A stretch of DNA of 64,000 nucleotides from the NCBI RefSeq assembly GCF_003337555.1, contig NZ_QPJK01000004.1, positions 347,320-411,319 of the forward strand. Reading direction: 5' to 3'. Every line of letters begins with the position of its first letter. Position 1 is the first letter of the stretch. Of this stretch, positions 9,919 through 18,313 are shown one piece after another. The notes below the pieces were generated by a model. It was not told the DNA's origin. It saw only the letters and a list, made by a program, of their open reading frames with translations, and did not search any database. The position numbers and the translations under genes are program-made. Origin of the DNA: Pseudorhodoferax soli (GTDB lineage: Bacteria > Pseudomonadota > Gammaproteobacteria > Burkholderiales > Burkholderiaceae_C).

Positions 9919-11846
9919 TGTCCCGGTTGCTGGGCCAGCAAGGCGGCCACCGCGCCCTGCAGCGCCTCGGGTGTCGCCGCCTGGGCCGCCAGCGCGGGCC
10001 CCACGTTCAGGCCCACGCGGCTGAAGGCACCGCGCCGGAACGGCCGCACCATCGCCCCGCCGGACTCGATGCGGCTGAAGTACGAGCCCCACAGGTTGGT
10101 CAGCGCCATCGGCACCACGGGCACGGCCAGGCCGTCAGCGCGGGCCTGGGCCAGGATCTTGGCCACGCCGCCCTTGAAGGCCTGCAGGCTGCCGTCGCGC
10201 GTGATGGCGCCCTCGGGAAAGATGCCCAGCAGGTCGCCCTCTCGCAGCACCTGGCCCGCGGCGGCCATGGCGCTGGCGTACGCCGCTGGATCTTCCTTCT
10301 GCGGCGCGATCGGGATCGCCTTGGCCAGCCGGAACAGCCAACCCAGCACCGGCACGCGGAAGATGCGGTGGTCCATCACGAAGCGGATCGGCCGCGGGCT
10401 GGCGGCCATGAGCAGGATGGCGTCGACGAAGCTCACGTGGTTGCACACCAGCACGGCCGGGCCGCCCAGCGGGATGTGGGCGTCGCCGCGCACGCGGAAG
10501 CGGTAGACGAAGTGCGACAGCACCCAGGCGATGAAGCGCAGCAGGTACTCGGGCACCAGCAGGAAGATGTACAGCCCCACGGCGGCATTGGCCAGGGCCA
10601 CGAACAGGAACACCTGCGGCACCGTGAAGCCGGCGCCCAGCAGGCTGCCTGCGATCAGGCTGCTGGCGATCATGAACAGCGCGTTGAGGATGTTGTTGGC
10701 CGCGATGATGCGCGCCCGGTGCGTGGCCGGGCTGCGCAGCTGGATCAGCGCGTACATGGGCACGCTGTACAGGCCGGCCGACAGCGCGAGCAGCACCAGG
10801 TCGGCCATCACGCGCCAGTGCGCGGGCCGGGCCAGGAACTCCGAGAGGCCCAGAAGGCTGGAGGCCGGCAGGCCGCGCAGCGCAAAGTACAGGTCCACGC
10901 CGAAGACACTCATGCCAATGGCGCCCAGCGGCACCAGGCCGATCTCCACCTGGCGCCTGCTCAGCACCTCGCACAGCAACGAACCGGTGGCGATGCCGAT
11001 GGAGAACACCACCAGCAGCAGCGAGGCCACGTGCTCGTCGCCGTGCAGCACCTCCTTGGCCAGGCTGGGGAACTGGCTCAGGAACACCGCCCCGAAGAAC
11101 CACATCCAGCTGATGCCCAGCAGCGAGCGGAACACCACGGTGTTGCCGTGCGCGAGCTTCAAGTTGCGCCAGGTCTCGCTGACCGGGTTCCAGTTGATGC
11201 GCAGCTGCGGGTCGGTGGCCGGCAGTTGCGGGATGCCCTGCGCCGCCAGGCGGCCCAGCAGCGCCAGGGCCACGCAACCTACGGCCACGTAAGTGCGGCC
11301 GACGCCCGGCAGCGCGATCAACAGCCCGCCCACGATGTTGCCCAGCAGGATGGCGACGAAGGTGCCCATCTCCACCATGCCGTTGCCGCCCGTCAATTCG
11401 CGCTCGTGCAGCACCTGCGGCAGGTAGGCGAACTTCACCGGCCCGAACAGCGTGGAGTGCAGGCCCATGAGAAAGGTGCAGGCCAGCAGCAGCGGCACCT
11501 GCAGGCCCACGTCGTCGGTGAGGAAACCCAGCGCCGCCACGGCCATGATGGCGATCTCCAGGTTCTTGACGAAGCGGATCACCTGCGTCTTGGGCAGCTT
11601 GTCCGTCAGCTGCCCGCTGGTGGCCGAGAACAGCAGGAACGGCAGGATGAACAGCGCGCCGATCACCAGCCCCGCCATGGCCGGCGGCAGCCAGGCCACG
11701 CTCAGCTGGTAGGTCACCATCACCGTGAAGGCGAACTTGAAGAGGTTGTCGTTGGCCGCGCCCGAGAACTGCGTCCAGAAGAACGGCGCGAAACGGCGCT
11801 GGCGCAGCAGGGCGAACTGGTTGGGGTGTTCGTTGTGGTCGGTCAT
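9915..11846 (-). CDS. LplT-like MFS transporter fused to PlsC-type acyltransferase
   Basis: 643 residues in two parts. Residues 1 to about 420 form a major-facilitator domain like the lysophospholipid flippase LplT (PFFWTQFSGAANDNLFKFAF, LLACTFLMGLHSTLFGPVK). The rest is a 1-acyl-glycerol-3-phosphate acyltransferase domain with the catalytic CNHVSFVD (H-x4-D) and the FPEGAIT substrate motif. This matches the first two modules of the transporter-acyltransferase-ligase proteins used for lysophospholipid re-acylation, but the acyl-ACP synthetase module is absent. An inner-membrane role in lysophospholipid import and re-acylation is inferred. It is followed by the zinc-ribbon gene with a 4-bp overlap. 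Confidence 0.85.
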   Translation of the reverse strand: MTDHNEHPNQFALLRQRRFAPFFWTQFSGAANDNLFKFAFTVMVTYQLSVAWLPPAMAGLVIGALFILPFLLFSATSGQLTDKLPKTQVIRFVKNLEIAIMAVAALGFLTDDVGLQVPLLLACTFLMGLHSTLFGPVKFAYLPQVLHERELTGGNGMVEMGTFVAILLGNIVGGLLIALPGVGRTYVAVGCVALALLGRLAAQGIPQLPATDPQLRINWNPVSETWRNLKLAHGNTVVFRSLLGISWMWFFGAVFLSQFPSLAKEVLHGDEHVASLLLVVFSIGIATGSLLCEVLSRRQVEIGLVPLGAIGMSVFGVDLYFALRGLPASSLLGLSEFLARPAHWRVMADLVLLALSAGLYSVPMYALIQLRSPATHRARIIAANNILNALFMIASSLIAGSLLGAGFTVPQVFLFVALANAAVGLYIFLLVPEYLLRFIAWVLSHFVYRFRVRGDAHIPLGGPAVLVCNHVSFVDAILLMAASPRPIRFVMDHRIFRVPVLGWLFRLAKAIPIAPQKEDPAAYASAMAAAGQVLREGDLLGIFPEGAITRDGSLQAFKGGVAKILAQARADGLAVPVVPMALTNLWGSYFSRIESGGAMVRPFRRGAFSRVGLNVGPALAAQAATPEALQGAVAALLAQQPGQ

Positions 11847-11894
11847 GGCGGCGGCGATTGTCGATGCCGCGCCATGACGCCGCTGCGGCGGCCC

Positions 11895-13163
11895 TCAGGC
11901 GGGCGCGGTGAACACCGTCAGCACGCCGGTATAGCCGTACAGGTGGTGGCGGGCGATCTCGCCGCCCGCGAAGAAGCCGACCAGCGGCACGTCGCCGAGC
12001 GCGTGGCGCACGATCTGCAGCTCCGCGCTGGGACCGCCGAAGTGCGCGCCGCCGCGGCTCGCGCAGCTCACGTAGATGGCACCGGCCATGCGCCGCGCCG
12101 GGTGCGGCGCCGAGGCCGCCAGGTTGCTCGACAGCGCGAGCGCGGCCTCGGCCGGCATGTCCTCGGGCTCCAGTTCCTCGCGGATCTCGGCGCAGACGCG
12201 GACCAGGTCGGCCCGCGCCGCCTGGGCATTGCGCTGGCAGAAGGACAGACGCATGCCGACCTCCAGCGCCTCGGCGACCGCCACGCCCTCGCGCGCAGGA
12301 TCCAGGCCGATGATGTGGCGCACGCGCACATCGGGGCCGAAGCTGCCGGGCCGGCGCACGGCGTCGCTGCCGGCCGCACCCGGTGCGGCACGCAGGCCGG
12401 CCAGCGTGGCACGCACGCGCCCCAGGGCCTCGCGCGGTTCGTCCAGGGAGACGCCGAGGTCGCCGAGCAGCACTTGCAGCGCGGGTTCGCCATCGAGCGC
12501 AGTGACCACGTTGCCCTCGCAGGCCGTCACGCTGCGTTCGGGCGCGATGGGCTGGCAGCCCTGGGTCACGCGTGAGCTCAGGGCCACGTCCTGCGTGAAG
12601 GCCACGCCCGACAGCCCGCCATGGAACACGCCGCGCGCGCCGCCCTGGCCCTTGATGTTGCCGTTGCCGCCGGTGGCGAATTGCACGGTGCTGGAGCGGC
12701 TGGAGGCCAGGCCGCCGAACAGGTAGCCCGTGTCGGTGCGGCCGGCCATCTCGGCCACGAGCTCGGACAGATCCTGGGTATTGCCGTCGGCATGGACCAG
12801 GGCGGTGTGCGCCTCGAAGGCCATGCCCAGCGGCGCCACGCCCGAGAACACGCGGTACTGGTGCGCGGGCAGGCCCAGCAGCATGACAGCCATGGCGGGC
12901 TCGTCGAAGTACTCGACGTTGTTGGCGGCGATGCCCACGCCGACAGTGCCGGACCAGTCGGTCACCTCGGGCAGTTCGGCACTCAGATGGTCCAGGATGT
13001 CCTGGGCCGCGCTGGCGTAGTGGTCGGTGATGTAGAGCAGCGCCAGCGAGGGCGCGCTGGCGTAGTCCGGCAAGGCCAGCTGCGCGCGCAGTTGCGCCAG
13101 CACCAGGCCGGCGGCCATGCGCCACTGCGGGTGGGTCGCGTGGGCGTAGGGAAAAAGCTTCAT
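11895..13163 (-). CDS. FIST-domain sensory protein
   Basis: 422 residues matching FIST N and FIST C domains, a putative small-ligand (amino-acid) sensor module. N-terminal features are LALLYITDHYASAAQDILDH and WSGTVGVGIAANNVEYFDEPA. The C-terminal half contains the GAIYVSCASRGGAHFGGPSA segment and ends VPLVGFFAGGEIARHHLYGY, which is highly characteristic of FIST_C. No output domain is attached, so it probably works with a partner. It lies in a minus-strand run with phaM upstream and the acyltransferase fusion downstream. Confidence 0.85.
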   Translation of the reverse strand: MKLFPYAHATHPQWRMAAGLVLAQLRAQLALPDYASAPSLALLYITDHYASAAQDILDHLSAELPEVTDWSGTVGVGIAANNVEYFDEPAMAVMLLGLPAHQYRVFSGVAPLGMAFEAHTALVHADGNTQDLSELVAEMAGRTDTGYLFGGLASSRSSTVQFATGGNGNIKGQGGARGVFHGGLSGVAFTQDVALSSRVTQGCQPIAPERSVTACEGNVVTALDGEPALQVLLGDLGVSLDEPREALGRVRATLAGLRAAPGAAGSDAVRRPGSFGPDVRVRHIIGLDPAREGVAVAEALEVGMRLSFCQRNAQAARADLVRVCAEIREELEPEDMPAEAALALSSNLAASAPHPARRMAGAIYVSCASRGGAHFGGPSAELQIVRHALGDVPLVGFFAGGEIARHHLYGYTGVLTVFTAPA

Positions 13164-13238
13164 GGGGTCATCCTGCCACGGGTCGCGCAGACCGCGGCAC
13201 TTGGCCCCATGGCAGGCATGGGCGCGCCGCGCCGCGCG

Positions 13239-13898
13239 TCAAGTGGCACGCTTGCGCGGTGCCGCCTTCTTGGTGGGTGCAGCCTTCTTGGAGGGCGCAG
13301 CGGCCGTCTTGCTGGCGCCGCGTGGGCGCGCCGCTGCGGGGGCCGCGCCAGGCTCAGGCTTGGCGTGGGCCGCGGCCTCCTTCATGGCGGTGGCGGCGAT
13401 CTGCTGGAACTGCTGGGTCAGCGCGCCCCACCATTGCATGGCGTCGATCACGCCGGGCCGTGCGGCATCGGCATCTGCATCGGCGGCTTCCTCGGCCTGC
13501 GGAGCGGCAGCGGGCGCGGGCTCGGCTGCGGCCCGGGCCGCGGGCGGCGGCGCGGGTGCGCGCGGCTCGGCGGCTTCGGTCGGCTGCACGGTGAAGGCCT
13601 TCGCCACCTCGGCCATGCTCACGTTCATGCCCTTGAGCGTGGCCAGCGTCATCTTCTGCACTTCGAGCGCCTGGATCGTGGCCTTGAGCGCCATGGCGTT
13701 CTGGTCCAGCCAGAACTGCACGGCCTTGAGTTCGGTGATGCGCTTGTCCAGGTCTTCCACGCTCAGCGTGGGGGCGACCCAACCGCCCAGGCCGGGCATC
13801 TGGGGCATGCTCTGCGCCGCCCCCTTGGCCAGGCTTTGCAGGAAGTCGAAGCCGGGGACGAACTTGCCGAAGCCGGCGCCGGGTGTCTCGTTGCTCAT
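13239..13898 (-). CDS. phaM: PhaM-family polyhydroxyalkanoate granule regulator
   Basis: 219 residues. The N-terminal half (FVPGFDFLQSLAKGA, WVAPTLSVEDLDKRITELKA, VQFWLDQNAMALKATIQALE, VQKMTLATLKGMN) is the conserved PhaM region that contacts PHA synthase and granules. A proline/alanine-rich linker follows, then a second conserved helix (VIDAMQWWGALTQQFQQI). The tail (KTAAAPSKKAAPTKKAAPRK) resembles histone H1 and is expected to bind DNA, as described for PhaM of Ralstonia (Cupriavidus) eutropha, which tethers granules to the nucleoid. A strong AGGAGGAG precedes ATG 13898. No phaC or phaP is in the window. Confidence 0.9.
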   Translation of the reverse strand: MSNETPGAGFGKFVPGFDFLQSLAKGAAQSMPQMPGLGGWVAPTLSVEDLDKRITELKAVQFWLDQNAMALKATIQALEVQKMTLATLKGMNVSMAEVAKAFTVQPTEAAEPRAPAPPPAARAAAEPAPAAAPQAEEAADADADAARPGVIDAMQWWGALTQQFQQIAATAMKEAAAHAKPEPGAAPAAARPRGASKTAAAPSKKAAPTKKAAPRKRAT

Positions 13899-13940
13899 GG
13901 GTCTCCTCCTGGATCGGGGGTCTTTGGATACGCGTGCAGC

Positions 13941-14933
13941 TTACTGCACCGGCGCGAAGCCGCTGGTCGATGTGTCGGCACGGTCCAGCGCCACCACCTC
14001 CTGCTCGATCGCGCCGAACAGGCTGTGGCCCGCGCCGTCTTTCATCTCGGTGCGCACCGTGTCGCCCAGCCGCAAGAAGGCGGTGCGGGCCTCGCCGTCC
14101 TGCGCCTGCTCGAAGGCGCGCTTGTCGGCGATCGCGTGATAGCCCTTGGGCCAGTCCCGGCGCTTGCCGTTGTCGACACCGCGCTGGCGCACCGTGCCAG
14201 CGCCCACGATGCTGCCGGCACGCAGGCTGCGCGTGGCGCAGAGGTGGGCGATCAGCTCGCCGAAAGACCAGCGCATGTCTTCGTCGGCATCGGCAATGCC
14301 CACGCGCCGGCCGTTCCAGCTGGTTTGCAGCGCCAGGCCCACGCGGCCCTGGGCCCAGGTCTCGCCGAGTTCGTCTGGCGTCACCGCCACCGGGCCGAAG
14401 GCGGTGGCAGGCAGGCGCTGCACGGCCGACAGGCCGCCCGCCTGCAGTTGCACGGCATTGGCCAGCAGCAGCAGGCGCACGCCCTCCAATGCCTGGGCCG
14501 GGCTCGCGCGCTGTGGCAGGTCGCCGGTGACGACGGCCAGGCCGGCGCCGAAGTCCATCTCCAGCTGTTCAGCAGCCAGCACCAGCGGATCACAGGGGCC
14601 ACACAGGCTGTCGCCTGCGGCCAGGCGGAAGCCGGGATCGGCCGCGTCGGCGGGCTCCAGTCCGTGCTCCCAGGCCTGGGCCAGCGCCCAGTGGCTGGCG
14701 CGCGGCAGCGGCGCCATGCACTGGCGCGGATCGAACGGAAAGGCGTGGCGCGCGCGCTCGGCGTTCAGCGCGTCGTACAAGTCCTGCAGCTGCGGGGCGA
14801 TGAAATTCCAGTCGTCCAGCGCCTGCTGCAGGCGGTGGGCGGCGTGGGTGGCGTAGTGCGCACTGGCCAGGTCGCGCGAGACGACGACCAGCTGGCCGTC
14901 GCGCGAGCCGTCCTTGTAGGTGGCAAGTTTCAT
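13941..14933 (-). CDS. Fumarylacetoacetate hydrolase-family protein
   Basis: 330-residue FAH-superfamily protein opening MKLATYKDGSRDGQLVVVSR, typical of the group often labelled fumarylacetoacetase or 2-keto-4-pentenoate hydratase. Metal-binding acidic residues sit in LEMDFGAGLAVVTGD, and the C-terminal core has MRWSFGELIAHLCATRSLRAG. The substrate cannot be set from sequence, and no tyrosine or homogentisate genes are nearby. The open frame extends 52 codons upstream of the chosen ATG 14933, but those codons lack family features and overlap the divergent DUF3108 gene. Confidence 0.85.
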   Translation of the reverse strand: MKLATYKDGSRDGQLVVVSRDLASAHYATHAAHRLQQALDDWNFIAPQLQDLYDALNAERARHAFPFDPRQCMAPLPRASHWALAQAWEHGLEPADAADPGFRLAAGDSLCGPCDPLVLAAEQLEMDFGAGLAVVTGDLPQRASPAQALEGVRLLLLANAVQLQAGGLSAVQRLPATAFGPVAVTPDELGETWAQGRVGLALQTSWNGRRVGIADADEDMRWSFGELIAHLCATRSLRAGSIVGAGTVRQRGVDNGKRRDWPKGYHAIADKRAFEQAQDGEARTAFLRLGDTVRTEMKDGAGHSLFGAIEQEVVALDRADTSTSGFAPVQ

Positions 14934-15004
14934 GGGGTGATCGGTGGGGCTCGATGGCGCCGGGCCAGCGCCCGGCAGACAATCCGGGCGTGCAAGCAGA
15001 TCGC

Positions 15005-16141
15005 ATGGCGGCCGGTGGCGCGCAGGATACAAGCAATTCGCACAGCAGCCGGCCGCTGCTGGCGCTGGGCGTGGCCGTGGTCCTGGCACACCTGGTGGCC
15101 CTGCAGCAGTTGCCGGCCGTGCTGGCGCCCCCAGATCTCGCGCAGACGCGGGCCTTCACCACACGCAGCATCGTGGTGCAACCGCCGCAAGCGCCCGTGG
15201 CCGCGGCACCGGAACCTGCGCCGCCGCCGCCCCCACCGCCGCCGCGCAGGAGGCCGCGGCCCGCCCCAGCTGCAGAACCACCACCCGCGCCCGCGGCAGA
15301 GGCGCCCATCGCCATGGCGGCACCGGAACCAGCAGCGGCTCAGCCCGATCCGGCTGCTGCCCCTGCAGAAGAAGCCGCCTCACAGCCCGAGCCGCCAGCG
15401 CCGGCCGCCTCTGCGCCAGAAGCGGGACCGGCGCCTGCCCCAGCCCCAGCCCCAGCGCCAGAGCCGGCTGCGCCACCCGCCCCCGCCACCGCGCTGGCCC
15501 TGGGCATCCCGGGCTCGGTGCGGCTCAAGTACACGCTGACGGGTGAGGCCAAGCAGCAGACCTACCATGCCCTGGGCGAGTTGCTGTGGCTGCAGGATGG
15601 CAAGACCTACGACGCGCGGCTGGAGTACAGCGCCTTCCTGATCGGCTCGCGCGTGCGCACCAGCAGCGGCAAGCTCAGCGAACGCGGCCTGGAACCAGCG
15701 CGCTTCTCCGACAAATGGCGCAAGCGCGACCTGGCCGCGCATTTCGAGCGCGACAAGGGCATCGTCAGCTTCAGCGCCAACACGCCCAGCGCCCCATTGC
15801 TGCCCGATGCGCAGGACCAGCTCAGCGTGCTGCTGCAGCTTTCCAGCATGGTGGCGGGAGACCCGGCCCGCTTCGGGGCCGGCGCCAGCATCACCCTGCC
15901 CGTGGTCGGCCCGCGCGACGCCGATGTCTGGACCTTCACGATGCAGGGCGAGGAGCTGTCTTATCTGCCCTACGACAACCTGCAGACGTGGAAGCTCATG
16001 CGCAACCCGCGCAAGGAGTTCGACCAGAAGGTCGAGGCCTGGCTGGCCCCGAGCCTGGCCTACATGCCGGTGCGGGTGCGCATCACCCAGCCCAACGGCG
16101 ACTTCGTGGATCAGCTGCTGCGCAGCGTGGACAGCCCCTGA
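15005..16141 (+). CDS. DUF3108 protein with TonB-like N-terminal architecture
   Basis: 378 residues. The N-terminal membrane segment (LLALGVAVVLAHLVALQQL) is followed by about 120 residues of proline/alanine-rich spacer with a seven-proline run and a basic RRRPRP patch, then a C-terminal DUF3108 domain from about residue 175 (LGIPGSVRLKYTLTG through RITQPNGDFVDQLL). The layout recalls TonB, but the terminal domain is not TonB_C; DUF3108 proteins are thought to be envelope-associated and their role is unknown. The start is uncertain: ATG 15005 is preferred, with GTG 14990 and ATG 14954 also in frame and no clear ribosome site for any. It is divergent from the FAH-family gene. Confidence 0.72.
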   Translation: MAAGGAQDTSNSHSSRPLLALGVAVVLAHLVALQQLPAVLAPPDLAQTRAFTTRSIVVQPPQAPVAAAPEPAPPPPPPPPRRRPRPAPAAEPPPAPAAEAPIAMAAPEPAAAQPDPAAAPAEEAASQPEPPAPAASAPEAGPAPAPAPAPAPEPAAPPAPATALALGIPGSVRLKYTLTGEAKQQTYHALGELLWLQDGKTYDARLEYSAFLIGSRVRTSSGKLSERGLEPARFSDKWRKRDLAAHFERDKGIVSFSANTPSAPLLPDAQDQLSVLLQLSSMVAGDPARFGAGASITLPVVGPRDADVWTFTMQGEELSYLPYDNLQTWKLMRNPRKEFDQKVEAWLAPSLAYMPVRVRITQPNGDFVDQLLRSVDSP

Positions 16142-16159
16142 ACGGCGTTTTTCTGGCAA

Positions 16160-16175
16160 GTAGTCGCAGGACTAC
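16160..16175. promoter_or_regulatory. Short perfect hairpin in the DUF3567 leader
   Basis: GTAGTC and GACTAC, separated by GCAG, form a perfect 6-bp inverted repeat 76 bp before the DUF3567 start. It has no U-tract and could be an operator or leader hairpin. Confidence 0.3.
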
Positions 16176-16251
16176 CACAGTCCGGCCTTGAAACCGGCCC
16201 GGAAGTTGCAATGTAGGGAGCAAGATAGCGCCAATTGGAAAGGGCACCGAC

Positions 16252-16584
16252 ATGAACATGCTGTATGACTCCGACTCCTTCGTGGTGGTCCACATGGAGC
16301 CGCACGCCGGTGACATCGACGTGCAGATGCAGGATGGCGTGGGCCTGGTCGCGCGCGCGAAGGAGACGGACGCGGAGCCTGCCGCCCATCCGGCCCTGGA
16401 GCGCCACGGCTTCGAGATCGTCGACAAGCGCTCCGGCAAGGAGGTCTACCTGGACGGCTCGTGGGCCGAACTGTTCCAGCAACAGATCGCCGCCTGGCGG
16501 GCCCATACCCCGACCCAGGAAGAGGTCGAGGACACGCTGGACCGCTATGCCGAACTAGCGCAGAACCCGGTCGTGATGCATTGA
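16252..16584 (+). CDS. DUF3567 family protein
   Basis: 110-residue small soluble protein opening MNMLYDSDSFVVVHMEP, the hallmark start of the Burkholderiales-restricted DUF3567 family; the interior has HGFEIVDKRSGKEVYLDGSW. Function is not known. GAAAGG precedes ATG 16252 by about ten bases. A perfect 11-bp stem-loop begins four bases after the stop, indicating that transcription or mRNA processing ends here and that the gene is its own unit. Confidence 0.88.
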   Translation: MNMLYDSDSFVVVHMEPHAGDIDVQMQDGVGLVARAKETDAEPAAHPALERHGFEIVDKRSGKEVYLDGSWAELFQQQIAAWRAHTPTQEEVEDTLDRYAELAQNPVVMH

Positions 16585-16587
16585 CCC

Positions 16588-16613
16588 ACCGGGCCGGCCA
16601 TCGCCGGCCCGGT
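16588..16613 (+). terminator. Stem-loop after the DUF3567 gene
   Basis: Perfect 11-bp arms ACCGGGCCGGC and GCCGGCCCGGT enclose a CATC loop. There is no U-tract after it, so it may be a Rho-dependent pause or 3'-end-protecting hairpin rather than a classical intrinsic terminator. It also covers a GTG at 16612 that would otherwise be a start for the next gene. Confidence 0.5.
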
Positions 16614-16626
16614 GCATCATCGGGGC

Positions 16627-17430
16627 ATGCAAGCGGCCCCGCGCATTTTTGTCATCCTGGCCACCGTTCTGGTGGCCTTTTTGTTGGGCGGTTGCGCCAG
16701 CGGGCGCCCAGAGGACGGGATTTCAGCCCTGCTGCCGGCCGACGCCATCCTGCTGGGCGAGCAACACGACGCTCCCGAACACCAACAGGCCCATGCCCGC
16801 GTCGTGCGCCAGGTGTCCGGCCGCGGCCTGCTCGCGGCCCTGGTCGTCGAAATGGCCGACGCCGGCCGGACCACAGCCGGCCTGTCGCCGCAGGCGGACG
16901 AAGCGGCCGTGCGCCAGGCGCTGCAATGGAACGACCAGGCTTGGCCCTGGGCCGCCTACGGCCCGGCGGTGATGGCGGCCGTGCAGGCAGGCGTTCCGGT
17001 GCTGGGTGGCAACCTGCCACGTGCGCGCTTTGCCGCTGTCATGCAGGACGAGACGCTGGACGCAGCACTGGCGCCACCCGCCCTTTTCGCGCAGCGGGAG
17101 GCCATCCGCGTCGGCCATTGCGGGCTGCTGCCCGCGACCCAACTGGCGCCCATGGCCCGCATCCAGATCGCGCGCGACCAGTCCATGGCCCGCGCACTGC
17201 AGGCCGCAGCCCGGACTGGCCAAGTGGTGGTGATGCTGGCTGGCAGCGGGCATGTCGACCGGCAGCTCGGCGTGCCGCAGCACCTGCCGCCCGGCTTCAC
17301 GGCGCGCGCCGTGCGTCTGCAGGCCGGCGGCTCGGCCGCCGCATCACCGGCCTTCGACACGGTGTGGACCACACCCGCGCTGCCGGCCCGGGACCACTGC
17401 GCGGCCCTGCGCCAGCGCCTGGGCGGGTGA
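16627..17430 (+). CDS. ChaN-like haem-binding-type lipoprotein
   Basis: 267 residues. The lipoprotein signal is RIFVILATVLVAFLLGGC, with Cys23 as the acylation site. The domain starts ADAILLGEQHDAPEHQQAHA, the LLGEQHD motif of the ChaN/Tiki-like haem-binding-uptake superfamily; later GPAVMAAVQAGVPVLGGNLP and VVVMLAGSGHVDRQLGVPQH match as well. Members such as Campylobacter ChaN are iron-regulated outer-membrane lipoproteins that bind haem; a haem role here is by homology only. ATG 16627 is used because the alternative GTG 16612 is buried in the preceding stem-loop. purU follows after 28 bp. Confidence 0.8.
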   Translation: MQAAPRIFVILATVLVAFLLGGCASGRPEDGISALLPADAILLGEQHDAPEHQQAHARVVRQVSGRGLLAALVVEMADAGRTTAGLSPQADEAAVRQALQWNDQAWPWAAYGPAVMAAVQAGVPVLGGNLPRARFAAVMQDETLDAALAPPALFAQREAIRVGHCGLLPATQLAPMARIQIARDQSMARALQAAARTGQVVVMLAGSGHVDRQLGVPQHLPPGFTARAVRLQAGGSAAASPAFDTVWTTPALPARDHCAALRQRLGG

Positions 17431-17458
17431 AGCGAGGGGCTGCGACAATCGCGCCCCT

Positions 17459-18313
17459 ATGACGACGACCAGCGCCTCCTACATCCTGACTCTGTCCTGC
17501 CCCGACCGCACCGGCATCGTCCACGCCGTCTCTGGTTTCCTGTTCGAGCGCGGCGCCAACATCGAAGAGGCGGCCCAGTACAACGACCACGCCACCGGCC
17601 TGTTCTTCATGCGCGTGCGTTTCGCCAGTGTGGACGACCACGCCACGCTGCAGGCCCAGCTGACCCCGTTCGCCGAGGGCTTCCAGATGCGCTGGAGCCT
17701 GCATGCCACGGCCGAACCCATGCGCACCGTCATCATGGTCAGTAAGGAAGGCCATTGCCTGAACGACCTGCTGTTCCGCTGGAAGAGCGGCCTGTTGCCG
17801 GTGGACATCCGCGCCATCGTCTCCAACCACCGCGATTTCTACCAGCTGGCGGCCAGCTACAACGTGCCGTTCCACCACATCCCGGTGACCGGCGCCACCA
17901 AGGCCCAGGCCGAGGCCCGCGCGCACGAGGTGATCCAGGGCGAGAACGCCGAGCTGGTGGTGCTGGCGCGCTACATGCAGATCCTGTCGGACGACCTGTG
18001 CCGCAAGCTGTCCGGCCGGGCCATCAACATCCACCACTCGTTCCTGCCCAGCTTCAAGGGTGCCAAGCCCTACTACCAGGCGCACGACCGCGGCGTGAAA
18101 TTGATCGGCGCCACGGCGCACTACGTGACAGCCGATCTGGACGAAGGTCCCATCATCGAGCAGGACGTGGCCCGTGCCGACCACAGCAAGACCGTGGAAG
18201 ACCTGACGGCCATGGGCCGCGACACCGAGAGCCAGGTGCTGGCGCGCGCGGTCAAGTGGCACAGCGAGCACCGCGTGCTGCTGAACGGCCACAAGACCGT
18301 GATCTTCAAGTAG
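17459..18313 (+). CDS. purU: Formyltetrahydrofolate deformylase
   Basis: Hydrolyses 10-formyltetrahydrofolate to formate and tetrahydrofolate, balancing one-carbon pools and supplying formate for PurT-type steps. The 284-residue protein has an N-terminal ACT domain (YILTLSCPDRTGIVHAVSGF) and a C-terminal formyltransferase-fold domain with INIHHSFLPSFKGAKPY, then GATAHYVTADLDEGPIIEQD, which carries the catalytic His/Asp. Length is normal. Its last 8 bp overlap the convergent psd gene. Confidence 0.95.
   Translation: MTTTSASYILTLSCPDRTGIVHAVSGFLFERGANIEEAAQYNDHATGLFFMRVRFASVDDHATLQAQLTPFAEGFQMRWSLHATAEPMRTVIMVSKEGHCLNDLLFRWKSGLLPVDIRAIVSNHRDFYQLAASYNVPFHHIPVTGATKAQAEARAHEVIQGENAELVVLARYMQILSDDLCRKLSGRAINIHHSFLPSFKGAKPYYQAHDRGVKLIGATAHYVTADLDEGPIIEQDVARADHSKTVEDLTAMGRDTESQVLARAVKWHSEHRVLLNGHKTVIFK

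Noticed and set aside
16612-16626. GTG start for the ChaN-like lipoprotein
   Set aside because: It lies inside the 11-bp stem-loop that follows the DUF3567 gene; ATG 16627 gives a proper lipoprotein signal.
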